Shown in pieces: positions 7,619-16,153 of a DNA stretch of 38,971 nucleotides. The stretch comes from Gemmatimonadota bacterium (GTDB lineage: Bacteria > Gemmatimonadota > Gemmatimonadetes > Longimicrobiales > Gaopeijiaceae), in contig JAPOYJ010000059.1 of NCBI GenBank assembly GCA_026706635.1, positions 1-38,971 on the forward strand, read 5' to 3'. Within the stretch, counting starts at the first letter, position 1, and the number at the start of each line of letters is the position of its first letter. The position numbers and the translations under genes were made by a program. The notes under the pieces were generated by a model. It was given only the letters and a program-made list of their open reading frames with translations. It had not been told where the DNA came from and did not search any database.

Positions 7619-8887
7619 CTAGCGTCTTCGCGACCGCTTCGAGCTCGCCTTCGCCTTCGTGGAGCTCCTGGAGCTGGACCTCGCCGTGGCTGTGGAGCGC
7701 TTCGCCGGGCTTGCCTTCGCCTTCGCCGGTGCGCGACTGGGTGTGTACGGCCTGGCGGTTGTGCGCCTAGGTACGCTCGCCTTCGCTTTGGGAGTCGAGC
7801 GCCGCGAGGTGCTCGGCGTGGCGGATGTGCGCCGCCTAGTCGGGGCTGACGTCTTCACCGTGGCGGTCGGACGCTTTGCCGTGCCCGCCCTGGCGGTCGA
7901 TCGCTCCCTGGTGGACGACACGGGCTTCACCCTGGAGGGCGTGCGCGTCCGGGTGCTCCGGGTGCTCGCCCTCGACACCCTCTGCTCCCTGGTCCCCGAC
8001 GAATTCACCGTCACGGTCCGGTCCGTGCGCGTCGTCTGCCTCTCCGTGCGCGGGCGGGTGGTGGGACCGGTACGGGGACGACGGGTCCCGCCCAGCCCGG
8101 ACCGCGGCCGCCTCGGGCCACGATCGTCGCCGAAGGCGGCCCGCGAACCGCGCGGGACCGCGATGCCCCTCGCGGATCCGCCACCAGAGCTCCCGCCCTC
8201 CACATCGCCCTTCCCCCGTCCGCTCCCACTTCCCCTCGGCTTCGCCTTCCCCCTGCTCTTGCCGCCGCCTCTCGCCACGCCCCTCTCCTTGTACCTGGGT
8301 CCGAAGAGCGGGGAGCCCCGCGCCAGACGTCCGCCGGTGTGGTAGCCGCGGCGGCGTCCGTCGAAATGGCCGTCGTGGTAGCCGTCCCAGTATCCCAGGT
8401 AGTAGTGGTTGCGGTAGCGGTAGTGGTCGTACCCCCAGCCAAGTCCGACGAAGTAGCTCGAGCCCCAGCCGCGGTAGGCGTGGCCGTAGGGACCGTAGGA
8501 GAGCCATCGGTGGGACGGCCACCCCAAAAAACCGAAGGAGAGCCACCAGGTGCGGTGCGTATTCCAATACAGGGAGCCTGGCCCGGTGCGCAGGAATGCG
8601 CCGCACCCCGTCCACGGACCGTGCCAGGGATCGAACGGGTCATGCCACGCCGGGTGCCACGGGTCGTACCAGGAGCAGTCCCAGCATTCGTGCGGGCTCC
8701 ACCCCCGGTGGTAGGCGCCGGGGTCTACGCACAGGTAGCTCGCCCCTGGTGCTCCATGCAGGAGCTGCAGGGAAAGTCCAACCGTGGCCTGTGCGTCGCC
8801 AGCCGTAGGGGTGAGGGCCAGCGCTGCCAGCAGGGCGGCGGCCGCGGCCAGCCGTCCGGTCGCTCTCGTCCTCATCGGGCGCGTCAT
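7619..8887 (-). CDS. Secreted Trp/His/Tyr-rich protein with a long basic tail
   Basis: A 422-aa protein of unknown function. Residues 1-33 form a signal peptide (MTRPMRTRATGRLAAAAALLAALALTPTAGDAQA). Residues 50-190 are extremely rich in Trp, Tyr, His, Gly and Asp, with short motifs such as DPWHPAWHDPFDPWHGPW and YDHYRYRNHYYLGYWDGYHDGHFD plus a few cysteines (CWDC). From about 195 onward the protein is Arg/Lys/Ser/Thr/Ala-rich and repetitive, resembling histone H1-like or AlgP-like tails (KAKAS, RRST, SRRSTPKAKAS). The aromatic/His domain could bind metals, heme or polysaccharide, and the tail could bind DNA or anionic polymers. Those roles are guesses from composition. It sits between the LRR lipoprotein and rho with no clear operon partner. 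Confidence 0.7.
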   Translation of the reverse strand: MTRPMRTRATGRLAAAAALLAALALTPTAGDAQATVGLSLQLLHGAPGASYLCVDPGAYHRGWSPHECWDCSWYDPWHPAWHDPFDPWHGPWTGCGAFLRTGPGSLYWNTHRTWWLSFGFLGWPSHRWLSYGPYGHAYRGWGSSYFVGLGWGYDHYRYRNHYYLGYWDGYHDGHFDGRRRGYHTGGRLARGSPLFGPRYKERGVARGGGKSRGKAKPRGSGSGRGKGDVEGGSSGGGSARGIAVPRGSRAAFGDDRGPRRPRSGLGGTRRPRTGPTTRPRTERQTTRTDRTVTVNSSGTREQRVSRASTRSTRTRTPSRVKPVSSTRERSTARAGTAKRPTATVKTSAPTRRRTSATPSTSRRSTPKAKASVPRRTTARPYTPSRAPAKAKASPAKRSTATARSSSRSSTKAKASSKRSRRR

Positions 8888-9391
8888 CTAGCTATCCTCC
8901 GCTGTCGGGTAGGGCTCGGGTCGCCGAACTAGCATATTTCGTGCCAGGATTCTGCCAGTCCACTAGGTGACGCTGCTGCAATGCGATAGCGTACGGCGGG
9001 GCCGCCCGGGGGCAATCGCGGCCGTCCCAGGGTGGAGACGGCCGTCCCGGGGTGGGGGGACAGGAGGGGCACCCGGATGTAGCGCCTCCAGGGCCGCTCT
9101 CCATATGGGGGCGACAGACCAGAAACCAGCGACACCTTGCCAATTCCGATCGCGGGGGCGAATGTTCATGCGGTACCGAATGCCGCCCCGCTGCGCCCGC
9201 CCCCGGCGGGTGCCCATCTCCGCTAGACGAAGGTGTCGCGGATGCGGGGGCGCACCGCTCGGACCTCCTCGAGCCATCTCCGGGATGGCCCTCGAACGGC
9301 GATGTTCGCCGCGAGGAGCGCGGGTCCAGGTCGGCAGGATTGAGACTCCCCCGCCTAGGCCCGTGCGAGCTCCAACCTCAGGCAGCGTTGA
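8888..9391. other. Gap upstream of rho
   Basis: A 500-bp divergent intergenic region with no convincing gene; the short frames here lack protein-like composition. It contains a two-copy, 20-bp tandem repeat beginning GCCGTCCC at 9021 and 9041. It must hold the promoters of the secreted protein and rho, but I cannot assign clear boxes. Confidence 0.4.
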
Positions 9392-10738
9392 ATGCAAGTG
9401 AACGACGAAGCAGACGTGCAGCAGAGCGAACCCGCGCCCGACGGTGCTGGCTCCACCGACTCCCCGGCCGTCGAGAGGCCAGCGGCCTCCGAACGAACCG
9501 CCAAGGGCCCGCCCCGACGCAGCCGCCGCAGGCGGGGCAGGGTACGCCCATCTTCCCACCGCGACCGCGGCGCTCACAGCGGCACCAGTGAGCCCCGCGA
9601 GCCCGGTGCGCCGCTCGGTGTGCTGGAGGTGATTGGGAGCGGATCGGGGTTCGTGCGCCGCCCCGACGACGGATATGTGCCCGGCAGGAACGACATCTTC
9701 GTCGGGTCGCGCCTCATCGACAGATTCGGACTGCGGACGGGCGACGAGCTCGTTGGCACCGTCGGGCGTCGTCCCCGCAACGGCAAGAGCCCGCCGCTGC
9801 GCTTCCTGGAGCAGGTCAACGGAATGGCGCCCGACGGCGTCGCCGGCCGGCTCGAATTCGACCGCCTCGGTGCCGTGCATCCCCGGCAGCAGCTTACTCT
9901 GGAGTGCGGGCGCGTGCACGCCGGAGAGCCGGACATGACCAACCGCGTCATCGACCTCTTCTGCCCGATCGGCAAGGGCCAGCGAGCGCTCATCGTGGCA
10001 CCATCGAAGGCGGGAAAGACGACCGTCCTGCAGGCGGTGGCCGAGGGGGTCGAGCGCAACCACCCGGAGTGCGAGCTGCTGATCCTCCTGGTTGACGAGC
10101 GCCCGGAGGAGGTCACCGAGATGGAGATGTGCGGCTACGGGGAGGTCATCGCCTCCACCTTCGACCTGACCGCCGACCGCCACTGCCAGGTCGCCGAGAT
10201 CACCCTCGAGCGCGCCCGGCGCCGGGTGGAGGCCGGGAAGGACGTGGTCATCATCCTCGACTCGATCACCCGCCTAGCGCGGGCCCACAACACCGTCAAC
10301 GAGGGGAGCGGGCGCACACTCTCCGGGGGGCTGGACGCCAACTCGCTCGAGAAGCCCAAGCGCTTCCTGGGGAGCGCCCGCCTTATCCGGGAGGACCAGG
10401 GCGGGGGTTCGCTGACGATCATCGCCACTGCGCTGGTCGACACCGGATCCCGGATGGACCAGGTCATCTTCGAGGAGTTCAAGGGGACCGGAAACAGCGA
10501 GCTCGTGCTCAGCCGGGAGCTCGCGGACCGGCGCATCTTCCCGGCCATCGACCTGAGGGCGTCCGCTACGCGCAAGGAGGAGCTGCTGCTCTCGCCCGAC
10601 GGGCTGCGGATCTCTCGTGCGATGAGGCGGCGACTCTCCTCCTCGATGCCCGCCGATGCGATGGAGGAGCTCCTGGGGGTGATGCGCCAGACCAGGAACA
10701 ACGAGGAGCTGGTCGCGCGGGCCTTGGATCGGATCTAG
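9392..10738 (+). CDS. rho: Transcription termination factor Rho
   Basis: The hexameric RNA-dependent ATPase that terminates transcription. After a 75-residue, Arg/Pro/Ser-rich, disordered-looking N-terminus, the protein has the cold-shock-type RNA-binding fold (GVLEVIGSGSGFVRRPDDGYVPGRNDIFVG). Then comes the ATPase core: Walker A APSKAGKTT, the LLVDERPEEVTEME and GEVIASTFDLTADRHCQVAE segments, Walker B DVVIILDSITRLARAHN, the RNA-contacting Q/R-loop region, and the DRRIFPAIDLRASATRKEELL motif. The usual Rho_N helical domain is not apparent and is replaced by the basic tail. The Walker A has Ser where E. coli has Pro (APPKAGKT). The TAG stop lies inside a palindromic repeat that separates rho from the convergent SRPBCC gene. 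Confidence 0.97.
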   Translation: MQVNDEADVQQSEPAPDGAGSTDSPAVERPAASERTAKGPPRRSRRRRGRVRPSSHRDRGAHSGTSEPREPGAPLGVLEVIGSGSGFVRRPDDGYVPGRNDIFVGSRLIDRFGLRTGDELVGTVGRRPRNGKSPPLRFLEQVNGMAPDGVAGRLEFDRLGAVHPRQQLTLECGRVHAGEPDMTNRVIDLFCPIGKGQRALIVAPSKAGKTTVLQAVAEGVERNHPECELLILLVDERPEEVTEMEMCGYGEVIASTFDLTADRHCQVAEITLERARRRVEAGKDVVIILDSITRLARAHNTVNEGSGRTLSGGLDANSLEKPKRFLGSARLIREDQGGGSLTIIATALVDTGSRMDQVIFEEFKGTGNSELVLSRELADRRIFPAIDLRASATRKEELLLSPDGLRISRAMRRRLSSSMPADAMEELLGVMRQTRNNEELVARALDRI

Positions 10739-10835
10739 CAGCCCGTGGACAACCTCCCACGGCAGGAGCAGCGCTGCATCTCCGCTGGACCGCTGGCGCT
10801 TCGCCGCTCGCGCGAGATTATCCCGGGACTGCTAG
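10735..10835. repeat. Palindromic interspersed repeat, copy A
   Basis: Begins CTAGCAGCCCGTGGA and ends GGGACTGCTAG, which are inverted copies of each other. The internal segment GCGCTGCATCTCCGCTGGACC matches copy B closely, and CGCGAGATTATCC matches copy C. The left CTAG supplies the stop codon of rho and the right CTAG that of the opposing SRPBCC gene. This placement suggests a bidirectional terminator as well as a mobile repeat. Confidence 0.75.
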
Positions 10836-11407
10836 CGGTCCCCCTCCGCCAAGTCCTTCAGGCGACCTAGGCTCTCCTCGAGCTGCCGCCCCTGCGACTC
10901 CTCCATCCCGAGCGCCGTCCACCCCAGTAGGGGATTCCACCCGAGATCCGCCCGCTCGGTCCACACCACCCGCGTCGCCGCGCCCCGGTCCTCGAGCGCA
11001 ATGGTGCCGGAGAAGGCGATCGCGCCGCCCTCGAGCTCGACGAGGTAGTCCACGCCCACGGCCCCTTCCTCCGACGACGGCGGCCGGGTCCGCACCAGGG
11101 TAAGCGACCCAGTTCCGAGGCGCGGATCGTCCCAGACGCGGCTGGCCCCGGGGCCCGAAGGCCTTCCCTCCAGATGCGAGGCCACCTCGCTCCACGGGGT
11201 CCACTCCATCCACGCCCGCAGGTCGTCAAGGAGGGGAAAGATCGTATCCGAGGGTGTCTCGACATCGACGGTTCGGGTGACCTCGACAGTGCTTGGGAGG
11301 AGCATTCCGGCGATCAGGAAGATGCCAGCGGCCAGCGCCAGCACTCCGGCCACAATCGTGCCGGGGCGTGCGACCGGGGCCAGGAGCAGCCGGGTTCGAG
11401 CACTCAT
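10832..11407 (-). CDS. Membrane-anchored SRPBCC-fold protein
   Basis: A 191-aa protein from the ATG at 11407 (MSARTRLLL). An N-terminal transmembrane helix (TIVAGVLALAAGIFLIAGMLL) is followed by a START/polyketide-cyclase-like SRPBCC domain: STVEVTRTVDVETPSDTIFPLLDDLRAWMEWTPW is the typical first strand-helix unit, and GGAIAFSGTIALEDRGAATRVVWTERADLG the later strands. Members bind hydrophobic ligands; the ligand here is unknown. It converges on rho and shares its stop region with repeat copy A. The frame is open upstream to 11452, but the ATG at 11407 places the hydrophobic anchor normally. Confidence 0.8.
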   Translation of the reverse strand: MSARTRLLLAPVARPGTIVAGVLALAAGIFLIAGMLLPSTVEVTRTVDVETPSDTIFPLLDDLRAWMEWTPWSEVASHLEGRPSGPGASRVWDDPRLGTGSLTLVRTRPPSSEEGAVGVDYLVELEGGAIAFSGTIALEDRGAATRVVWTERADLGWNPLLGWTALGMEESQGRQLEESLGRLKDLAEGDR

Positions 11408-11443
11408 GGAATGAGCATAGACAACCCCGTCTGGCGTTGCCAG

Positions 11444-11472
11444 TTGACGCACATGTAACGGATTTGTAAATT
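11444..11472 (+). promoter_or_regulatory. Candidate promoter giving a nearly leaderless mRNA
   Basis: TTGACG (11444-11449) and TAAATT (11467-11472) are separated by 17 bp and lie just before the ATG at 11479. Transcription would start close to the ATG. No Shine-Dalgarno sequence is visible beyond GCGGGA. Confidence 0.4.
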
Positions 11473-11478
11473 GCGGGA

Positions 11479-12975
11479 ATGCCCGATTCCTCCGAACCGG
11501 TCTACGGCGACGTCATGGAGCGCCTGCTCGGAGCCGCAGCCCTCTTCCACGGTGCCGAGACGCTCGCCGATCTCGCCGGGATCGACATGGCGCTGCTTCT
11601 GCAGCAGAGCGGCCTCAACTCGTCCGCCGAGCGCGTAGGTCTGCTCGGGGCCGCCAGCAAGCTGCGCTCCGAGATACGGATCGGCAGGGAATTCGCCGAT
11701 GTGCTCCGTGTTCTGGATCTGCGCACCAAGAGGATCGCGCTCCAACGAACCTACTCGCGCACTCCGGTGACGCTCGCGGTCCTCGGCGATGGCTTCGGCG
11801 TCACCCGCGAGCGGGCCCGCCAGCTGGAGGTGCGGCTGCGGGCGACTGTCCGCGAGAGCGTCGGCGAGTCGTTGGACCGGGCCTCCAGGTGGCTGCGCAG
11901 GCTGGCAGGCCCGGCGGCCGAGGCGGGGGAGTTCCGGCGAGCCGTCGATCTCATCGTCGGCGATTCCCCGCCCGAGTGGAGGGAGGCGGCCGAGGTGGCG
12001 CTGATGCAGGTGGCCGACTTCGAGCCGATCGACGGCCTGGTGGCCGACGCCCACTTCCGCCAGCTGGTCGCCGAGGCGGGCCGACTCGCTCCCGGCCTGG
12101 CCGACGAGATCGGCCTGGTTGACGAGGGGCGACTCCGGGCCGAGCTGGGCACCGCAGATCTGGTCGAGTGGGAGGGACTACTTCGCAACGCAGGTCTCTT
12201 CCGCGTCCGGGGCCGCCTGACGCTGAGGGACACTCGCCGGGTGCGCGTGCTGCTGGCCCTTCAGGAGGCTGGCGCGGGGTGCACCCAGAGCGAGATTGCC
12301 GGCATGACGGGGATTGCCGACAACTCGTCGCTGGCCAGCATGCTCTCCGCGGACCCGCTCTTCGTACGCATCACCAAGGACAGGTGGGGATTGCGGGAGT
12401 GGACGGACGAACCCTACAGGGGAGTCGTCAACGCGATTGTCAGGCGCATCGAGGAGGGTGGCGGTTCGGCGGACGCCAACGAGCTGGTCGAGGACATCAC
12501 GACCACCTTCGGGATCCTCCCGGCGACGGTCCGGAACTACCTGGGCACCGCCAAGTTCAGAATCGAGAACGGTCAGGCGAGCATCGTCGAGTCCCCCGAA
12601 ACCCCGGTCGCCAGCCTGGAAACCGCCCGCGATGTCGTCTGGCACCGGGACGGAACCCCGGCGCTCCGCTTCGAGGTGAGCGAGCAGCACCTGCGCGGGA
12701 ACAGCCAGAAGGTCTCGCCTGCGGTGGCGCAGCAGCTGGGTGTGGGGCTGGGAGGCTCCGTGCGGATTCCCTTCGTGCGCCCCCGGAAGGTCGACGCCGC
12801 TTCTCTCATCTGGCGCTCCTACGACCCGAACGGACCCGAACTGGGGTGCCTCCGGGTGGCACTCGGGGCGTGCGGGGCCACCCCGGGGGACGAGGCCTTC
12901 GTGCTGCTCGAGCGCGAGGGGCTGCGCCTGCTCACCGACGCCTCGCAGTTCGGGGAGGCGTCAGCCGACGACTAG
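11479..12975 (+). CDS. Sigma-70 region 4-like and winged-helix DNA-binding protein
   Basis: A 498-aa protein with a sigma-70 region 4 type helix-turn-helix at about 94-120 (TLAVLGDGFGVTRERARQLEVRLRATVRE). The phrase VTRERARQLE is the classic region 4.2 recognition helix. A second module (VRVLLALQEAGAGCTQSEIAGMTGIADNSSLASMLSADPLFVRITKDRWGL) resembles HARE-type winged helices, and a third (ADANELVEDITTTFGILPATVRNYLGTAKF) looks similar. The C-terminal region (residues 370-490) is beta-rich and unassigned. It lacks sigma regions 2 and 3, so it is not a full sigma factor; it may be a transcription regulator or nucleoid factor. It is a single gene convergent with the M16 peptidase, and its stop lies within repeat copy E. 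Confidence 0.75.
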   Translation: MPDSSEPVYGDVMERLLGAAALFHGAETLADLAGIDMALLLQQSGLNSSAERVGLLGAASKLRSEIRIGREFADVLRVLDLRTKRIALQRTYSRTPVTLAVLGDGFGVTRERARQLEVRLRATVRESVGESLDRASRWLRRLAGPAAEAGEFRRAVDLIVGDSPPEWREAAEVALMQVADFEPIDGLVADAHFRQLVAEAGRLAPGLADEIGLVDEGRLRAELGTADLVEWEGLLRNAGLFRVRGRLTLRDTRRVRVLLALQEAGAGCTQSEIAGMTGIADNSSLASMLSADPLFVRITKDRWGLREWTDEPYRGVVNAIVRRIEEGGGSADANELVEDITTTFGILPATVRNYLGTAKFRIENGQASIVESPETPVASLETARDVVWHRDGTPALRFEVSEQHLRGNSQKVSPAVAQQLGVGLGGSVRIPFVRPRKVDAASLIWRSYDPNGPELGCLRVALGACGATPGDEAFVLLEREGLRLLTDASQFGEASADD

Positions 12976-12999
12976 CCGCAGCGTTCCACGGGCCGCTAG
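12972..12999. repeat. Short palindromic repeat, copy E
   Basis: A 28-bp remnant of the CTAG-ended family. Its right end, read on the minus strand, is CTAGCGGCCCGTGGAAC, nearly the start of copy B. The left CTAG provides the stop codon of the regulator gene. It lies between convergent genes. Confidence 0.5.
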
Positions 13000-13026
13000 C
13001 ACCGGTTCACAGCTGAAGAGCTGCCG

Positions 13027-15798
13027 TCACCGCTCCAGCACGACAGCTTCCCCCAGCCCCAGCGCCTCCAGCCGGTCCAGCTGCGTCGCGGCGTCTCCGA
13101 CCACGAGCCAGATCATCTCTCCGCCAAGGTGGCGGTCCGCGAGCACGCGAACCCTCTCGACGGTCATCTCGCGCACAGTCTGCTCCTGCTCCAGCACATA
13201 GTCGGGGGCGAAGTCGTAGTTGGCCACGTCGCGCACCACCCCGAGCTTCGCGCCCAGCGTCTCGAAGGCGCGGGCGTTGGTCCGGAGGAGGAAGCCCTGC
13301 GTCACCTCCAGGTCCTCGGCGTCGAATTCGGGTCCGTAGCTCGCGAGCATCTCGCGGATGATCTCGAGCGACTCGAAGGTCACGTTGGAGCGCACCGAGG
13401 TGCTGATGCGGAAGGGTCCCGGGTAGCTGGTCCCCGAAAACCCGGAGCGGACACCGTAGGTGTATCCCTTCCCCTCCCGAAGAATCTGGGTCAGATCCGA
13501 GGCGAAGCCGCCGCCGCCCAGACGGAAGTTCATGACAGTCGCGGGATGGTGCTCCTCGTCGGTGCGCGGGAGCGACAGGTGTCCCACGGTGATGACCGAC
13601 TGCGCCGCCCCCGGCACGTCGACGAAGTACAGCCCCGCGCGCTGGGCCGACCAGGCCGGCGGGTCAGGGAGCGGCGGAGCCTCCCCGCCCTTCCAGCGCT
13701 CGGCCAGGGACGCCAGCGGCGCGGACGCCTCCGCCGGGGAGACGGCGCCCGCCACCAGAAACGCCGCAGCCGCGGGAACCAGCGCCCGCTCGTGGTAGGC
13801 CCGGAGGTCGTCGAGCGCGAACCCGGCCACCGATTCCTGCGTGCCCGTCGGACTCTCGGCGCGGATATGGTCACCGTACACGAGCTCGCTGAATGCCCGC
13901 GACGCCACGAACTGCGGCTGGGCCTCCGCACGCTGAATCGAGCTCAGCACCCGCTGGCGGGCGAGCTCGAAGCGCTCGGGGTCGAAGCGGGGCTCCAGCA
14001 GAATCTCCTCCACGAGCGCCATCGTCTCCGGGTAGTTGCGGGCCAGCACACTCCCCGACACCCTGAAGCTCTCCGCCCCCGAGCCGACCCGGATCGACGC
14101 CCCGAGAAGATCGATCGCCTGCTCGAGCTCCTCCGCGGTCCGCCTCGCGGTTCCCTCGAGCATCGTCTCCGCCAGGAGGTTGGCGATTCCGGTGCGTCCG
14201 GGCTCCTCTAGCAGCATGCCGCCCCGGAAACTGAGCTCGAACTGCACCATCGGGTTCTCCCGGTCCTCCACTCCGAGGACCCGGAGACCATTCGCCAGAG
14301 TCTCCTCGAAGACCTCGGGAGCACGGACGCTCGGCGACTCCCCGAAGGGCGGCTCGACAGAGCGATCGAACGATCCCGCCGGGGTGCGCTCCTCGCCGCG
14401 GGTGACGGTGAACTCCTCCTCGGCACCGTGAACGATCGGCTCGATGACCACCTCGGCGCGCTCGGCACCCGCCAGCGCCAGCTCGACCTGCCCGCGCGGC
14501 ACGAAGCTGGCTGCGACGTGCGGCCTGTCCCTGATGTAGCGCTCGTAGACGCGCATCACGTCCTCCGCCGAGACCGCGACGAGGCGCCGAAGGTCCTCTC
14601 CCGCGTAGCCCGGGTCGTCGGCGAAGATGCTGTAGCGCGCCAGCTGGAAGGCCTTGCCGAGGGCGCTCGAGAGTCCCCGGTAGAAGTCGGTCTCCGTCCC
14701 CGCCTTCACCCGCCTGAGCTCGTCGGCCGGCACGCCCTCCTCCTCGAAGCGGGCCAACGCCTCGTCCACCGCCCTGCGCACCGAGTCGAGATCCGTTCCC
14801 GCGTAGGCCGGGACCTGCACGAAGAACTGCCCCGCGAGCTCCTGGGCCCGGTGGCTGGCGCTCGCCTGCGGAGCGAGACCCCTCTCCTCGACCAGCACCT
14901 TGTAGAACGGCGTCGAGCGGCCGTCGCTCAGCAGGGCGCCGAGCACGTCCAGCGCGTAGGCGTCGGGGTGGTAGAGCTCTACGGTCGGCCAGGCGAGGGT
15001 GAGGAAGGGAAGGTTGGCGAAGTTGTCCTCGTGGAGGAGACTCCGAGTCTCCGCGAGAACGACCGGCGGCGGTTCGGCCCTCTCGGGCGTGGGACGCGCC
15101 GGGATCTCCCCGAAGTACTTCTCGATCCACTCCATCGTTCGGGCGGGATCGATGTCGCCCGCCACGACCAGCGTCGCGTTGTTGGGGCCGTACCAAAGGC
15201 GGTGGAACTCCTTGGCGTCGTCGACGGTGGCGGCATCCAGGTCGGCCAGCGAGCCGATGACCTGCCAGCTGTACGGATGGCCCTCGGGGAACATCGCCCG
15301 GTCGATCACGAACGACGTGTGGCCGTAGGGGCGGTTGTCCACCCCCTGGCGCTTCTCGTTCTTGACGACCTGCTTCTCCTTCGCCACCACCGACTCGCTG
15401 ACCGTGTTGATGAAGAATCCGAGCTTGTCCGCCTCCGCCCAGAGCGCCTTCTCCAGACCGTCGATCGGCACGACCTCGAAGTAGTTGGTGCGGTCGCGGC
15501 TGGTGGAGCCGTTGGTAGAGCTGCCGATGCGGGTCATGAGGCGGTCGAGCCCGCCGGGACCGAGGTTCTCGGAGTCGAGGAAGAAGAGGTGCTCGAAGAG
15601 ATGCGCGAATCCGGTGCGCCCCTCCACCTCGCGGGCGGAGCCCACATGGAAGGTCATCGCCACCGCGGCGAGCGGATCGGAGTCGTCCACATGCAGGACG
15701 ACCTCGAGACCGTTCTCCAGGGTGTGCTTCTCAAAGGGGATCTCGAAGGTGTCGGCCGCTGGCAGGAGCGCCGCCAGGAAGAGTGTCGTCGGGTTCAT
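13027..15798 (-). CDS. M16-family zinc metalloprotease (insulinase/pitrilysin-like), secreted
   Basis: A 923-aa peptidase from the ATG at 15798 (MNPTTLFLAALLPAADTFEIPF, a short signal-like start). The inverted zinc motif HxxEH is at residues 66-70 (GFAHLFEHLFF). The first M16 domain is followed by a C-terminal M16C domain, then a second M16 repeat starting around FEETLANGLRVLGVEDRENPMVQFELSFRGG that lacks HxxEH. This is the usual two-copy architecture, with one active and one inactive half. Such proteins degrade peptides in the periplasm. The frame extends upstream to 15867, but those residues look non-coding. The gene converges on the regulator gene and diverges from the lipoprotein gene. 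Confidence 0.93.
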   Translation of the reverse strand: MNPTTLFLAALLPAADTFEIPFEKHTLENGLEVVLHVDDSDPLAAVAMTFHVGSAREVEGRTGFAHLFEHLFFLDSENLGPGGLDRLMTRIGSSTNGSTSRDRTNYFEVVPIDGLEKALWAEADKLGFFINTVSESVVAKEKQVVKNEKRQGVDNRPYGHTSFVIDRAMFPEGHPYSWQVIGSLADLDAATVDDAKEFHRLWYGPNNATLVVAGDIDPARTMEWIEKYFGEIPARPTPERAEPPPVVLAETRSLLHEDNFANLPFLTLAWPTVELYHPDAYALDVLGALLSDGRSTPFYKVLVEERGLAPQASASHRAQELAGQFFVQVPAYAGTDLDSVRRAVDEALARFEEEGVPADELRRVKAGTETDFYRGLSSALGKAFQLARYSIFADDPGYAGEDLRRLVAVSAEDVMRVYERYIRDRPHVAASFVPRGQVELALAGAERAEVVIEPIVHGAEEEFTVTRGEERTPAGSFDRSVEPPFGESPSVRAPEVFEETLANGLRVLGVEDRENPMVQFELSFRGGMLLEEPGRTGIANLLAETMLEGTARRTAEELEQAIDLLGASIRVGSGAESFRVSGSVLARNYPETMALVEEILLEPRFDPERFELARQRVLSSIQRAEAQPQFVASRAFSELVYGDHIRAESPTGTQESVAGFALDDLRAYHERALVPAAAAFLVAGAVSPAEASAPLASLAERWKGGEAPPLPDPPAWSAQRAGLYFVDVPGAAQSVITVGHLSLPRTDEEHHPATVMNFRLGGGGFASDLTQILREGKGYTYGVRSGFSGTSYPGPFRISTSVRSNVTFESLEIIREMLASYGPEFDAEDLEVTQGFLLRTNARAFETLGAKLGVVRDVANYDFAPDYVLEQEQTVREMTVERVRVLADRHLGGEMIWLVVGDAATQLDRLEALGLGEAVVLER

Positions 15799-16153
15799 AC
15801 GGTGGTCTCGTCTAGCAGAGGTTTGTCGAAGGGATGCCGCAGTGCGAGGATAATACCGCGCGACCACCGAGAGCGGCTATGCGCTGGCGGTCCGTGCCGC
15901 CCTCGGTTCACCTCAAGGGGCGCCCGCTTCGACGCACGCGCCACCGCGTTGGCGAAGGCCCCGTATCGGAATCTGAGTCGAAGGACGCATGAGTAGTAAT
16001 ATCACTCTCGCCCGTAGTGTGATATCACTTTCGTCGTCGCCATCGACGCTCGCGCGGCGTCGGTGGGTACACCGCCTTCCTTGACTTCACCGCCCTTTCT
16101 GCCGTAGCTTGTGGACCCGCTCAAGGCAGCACCGACGAAGAGGAGCGACCGCC
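15799..16153. promoter_or_regulatory. Divergent intergenic region with a palindromic operator-like site
   Basis: A 355-bp gap between the M16 gene (minus) and the lipoprotein gene (plus) with no gene of its own. It holds a perfect 10-bp palindrome, GTGATATCAC (16019-16028). It also holds a direct repeat ATATCACT at 15999-16006 and 16022-16029, 23 bp apart, or about two helical turns. This spacing suits cooperative binding of a dimeric regulator. The plus-strand gene has a good AGGAG ribosome-binding site at 16141. Confidence 0.45.

Noticed and set aside
10129-11103. Plus-strand ORF of 324 codons across the end of rho and the SRPBCC gene
   Set aside because: It is a +1 shadow of rho continuing over an antisense gene, with Pro/Arg/Gly-rich content.
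14428-15996. 522-codon plus-strand ORF opposite the M16 peptidase
   Set aside because: The opposite strand has HxxEH and full M16 architecture. This ORF is an antisense shadow rich in Arg, Val and Glu.
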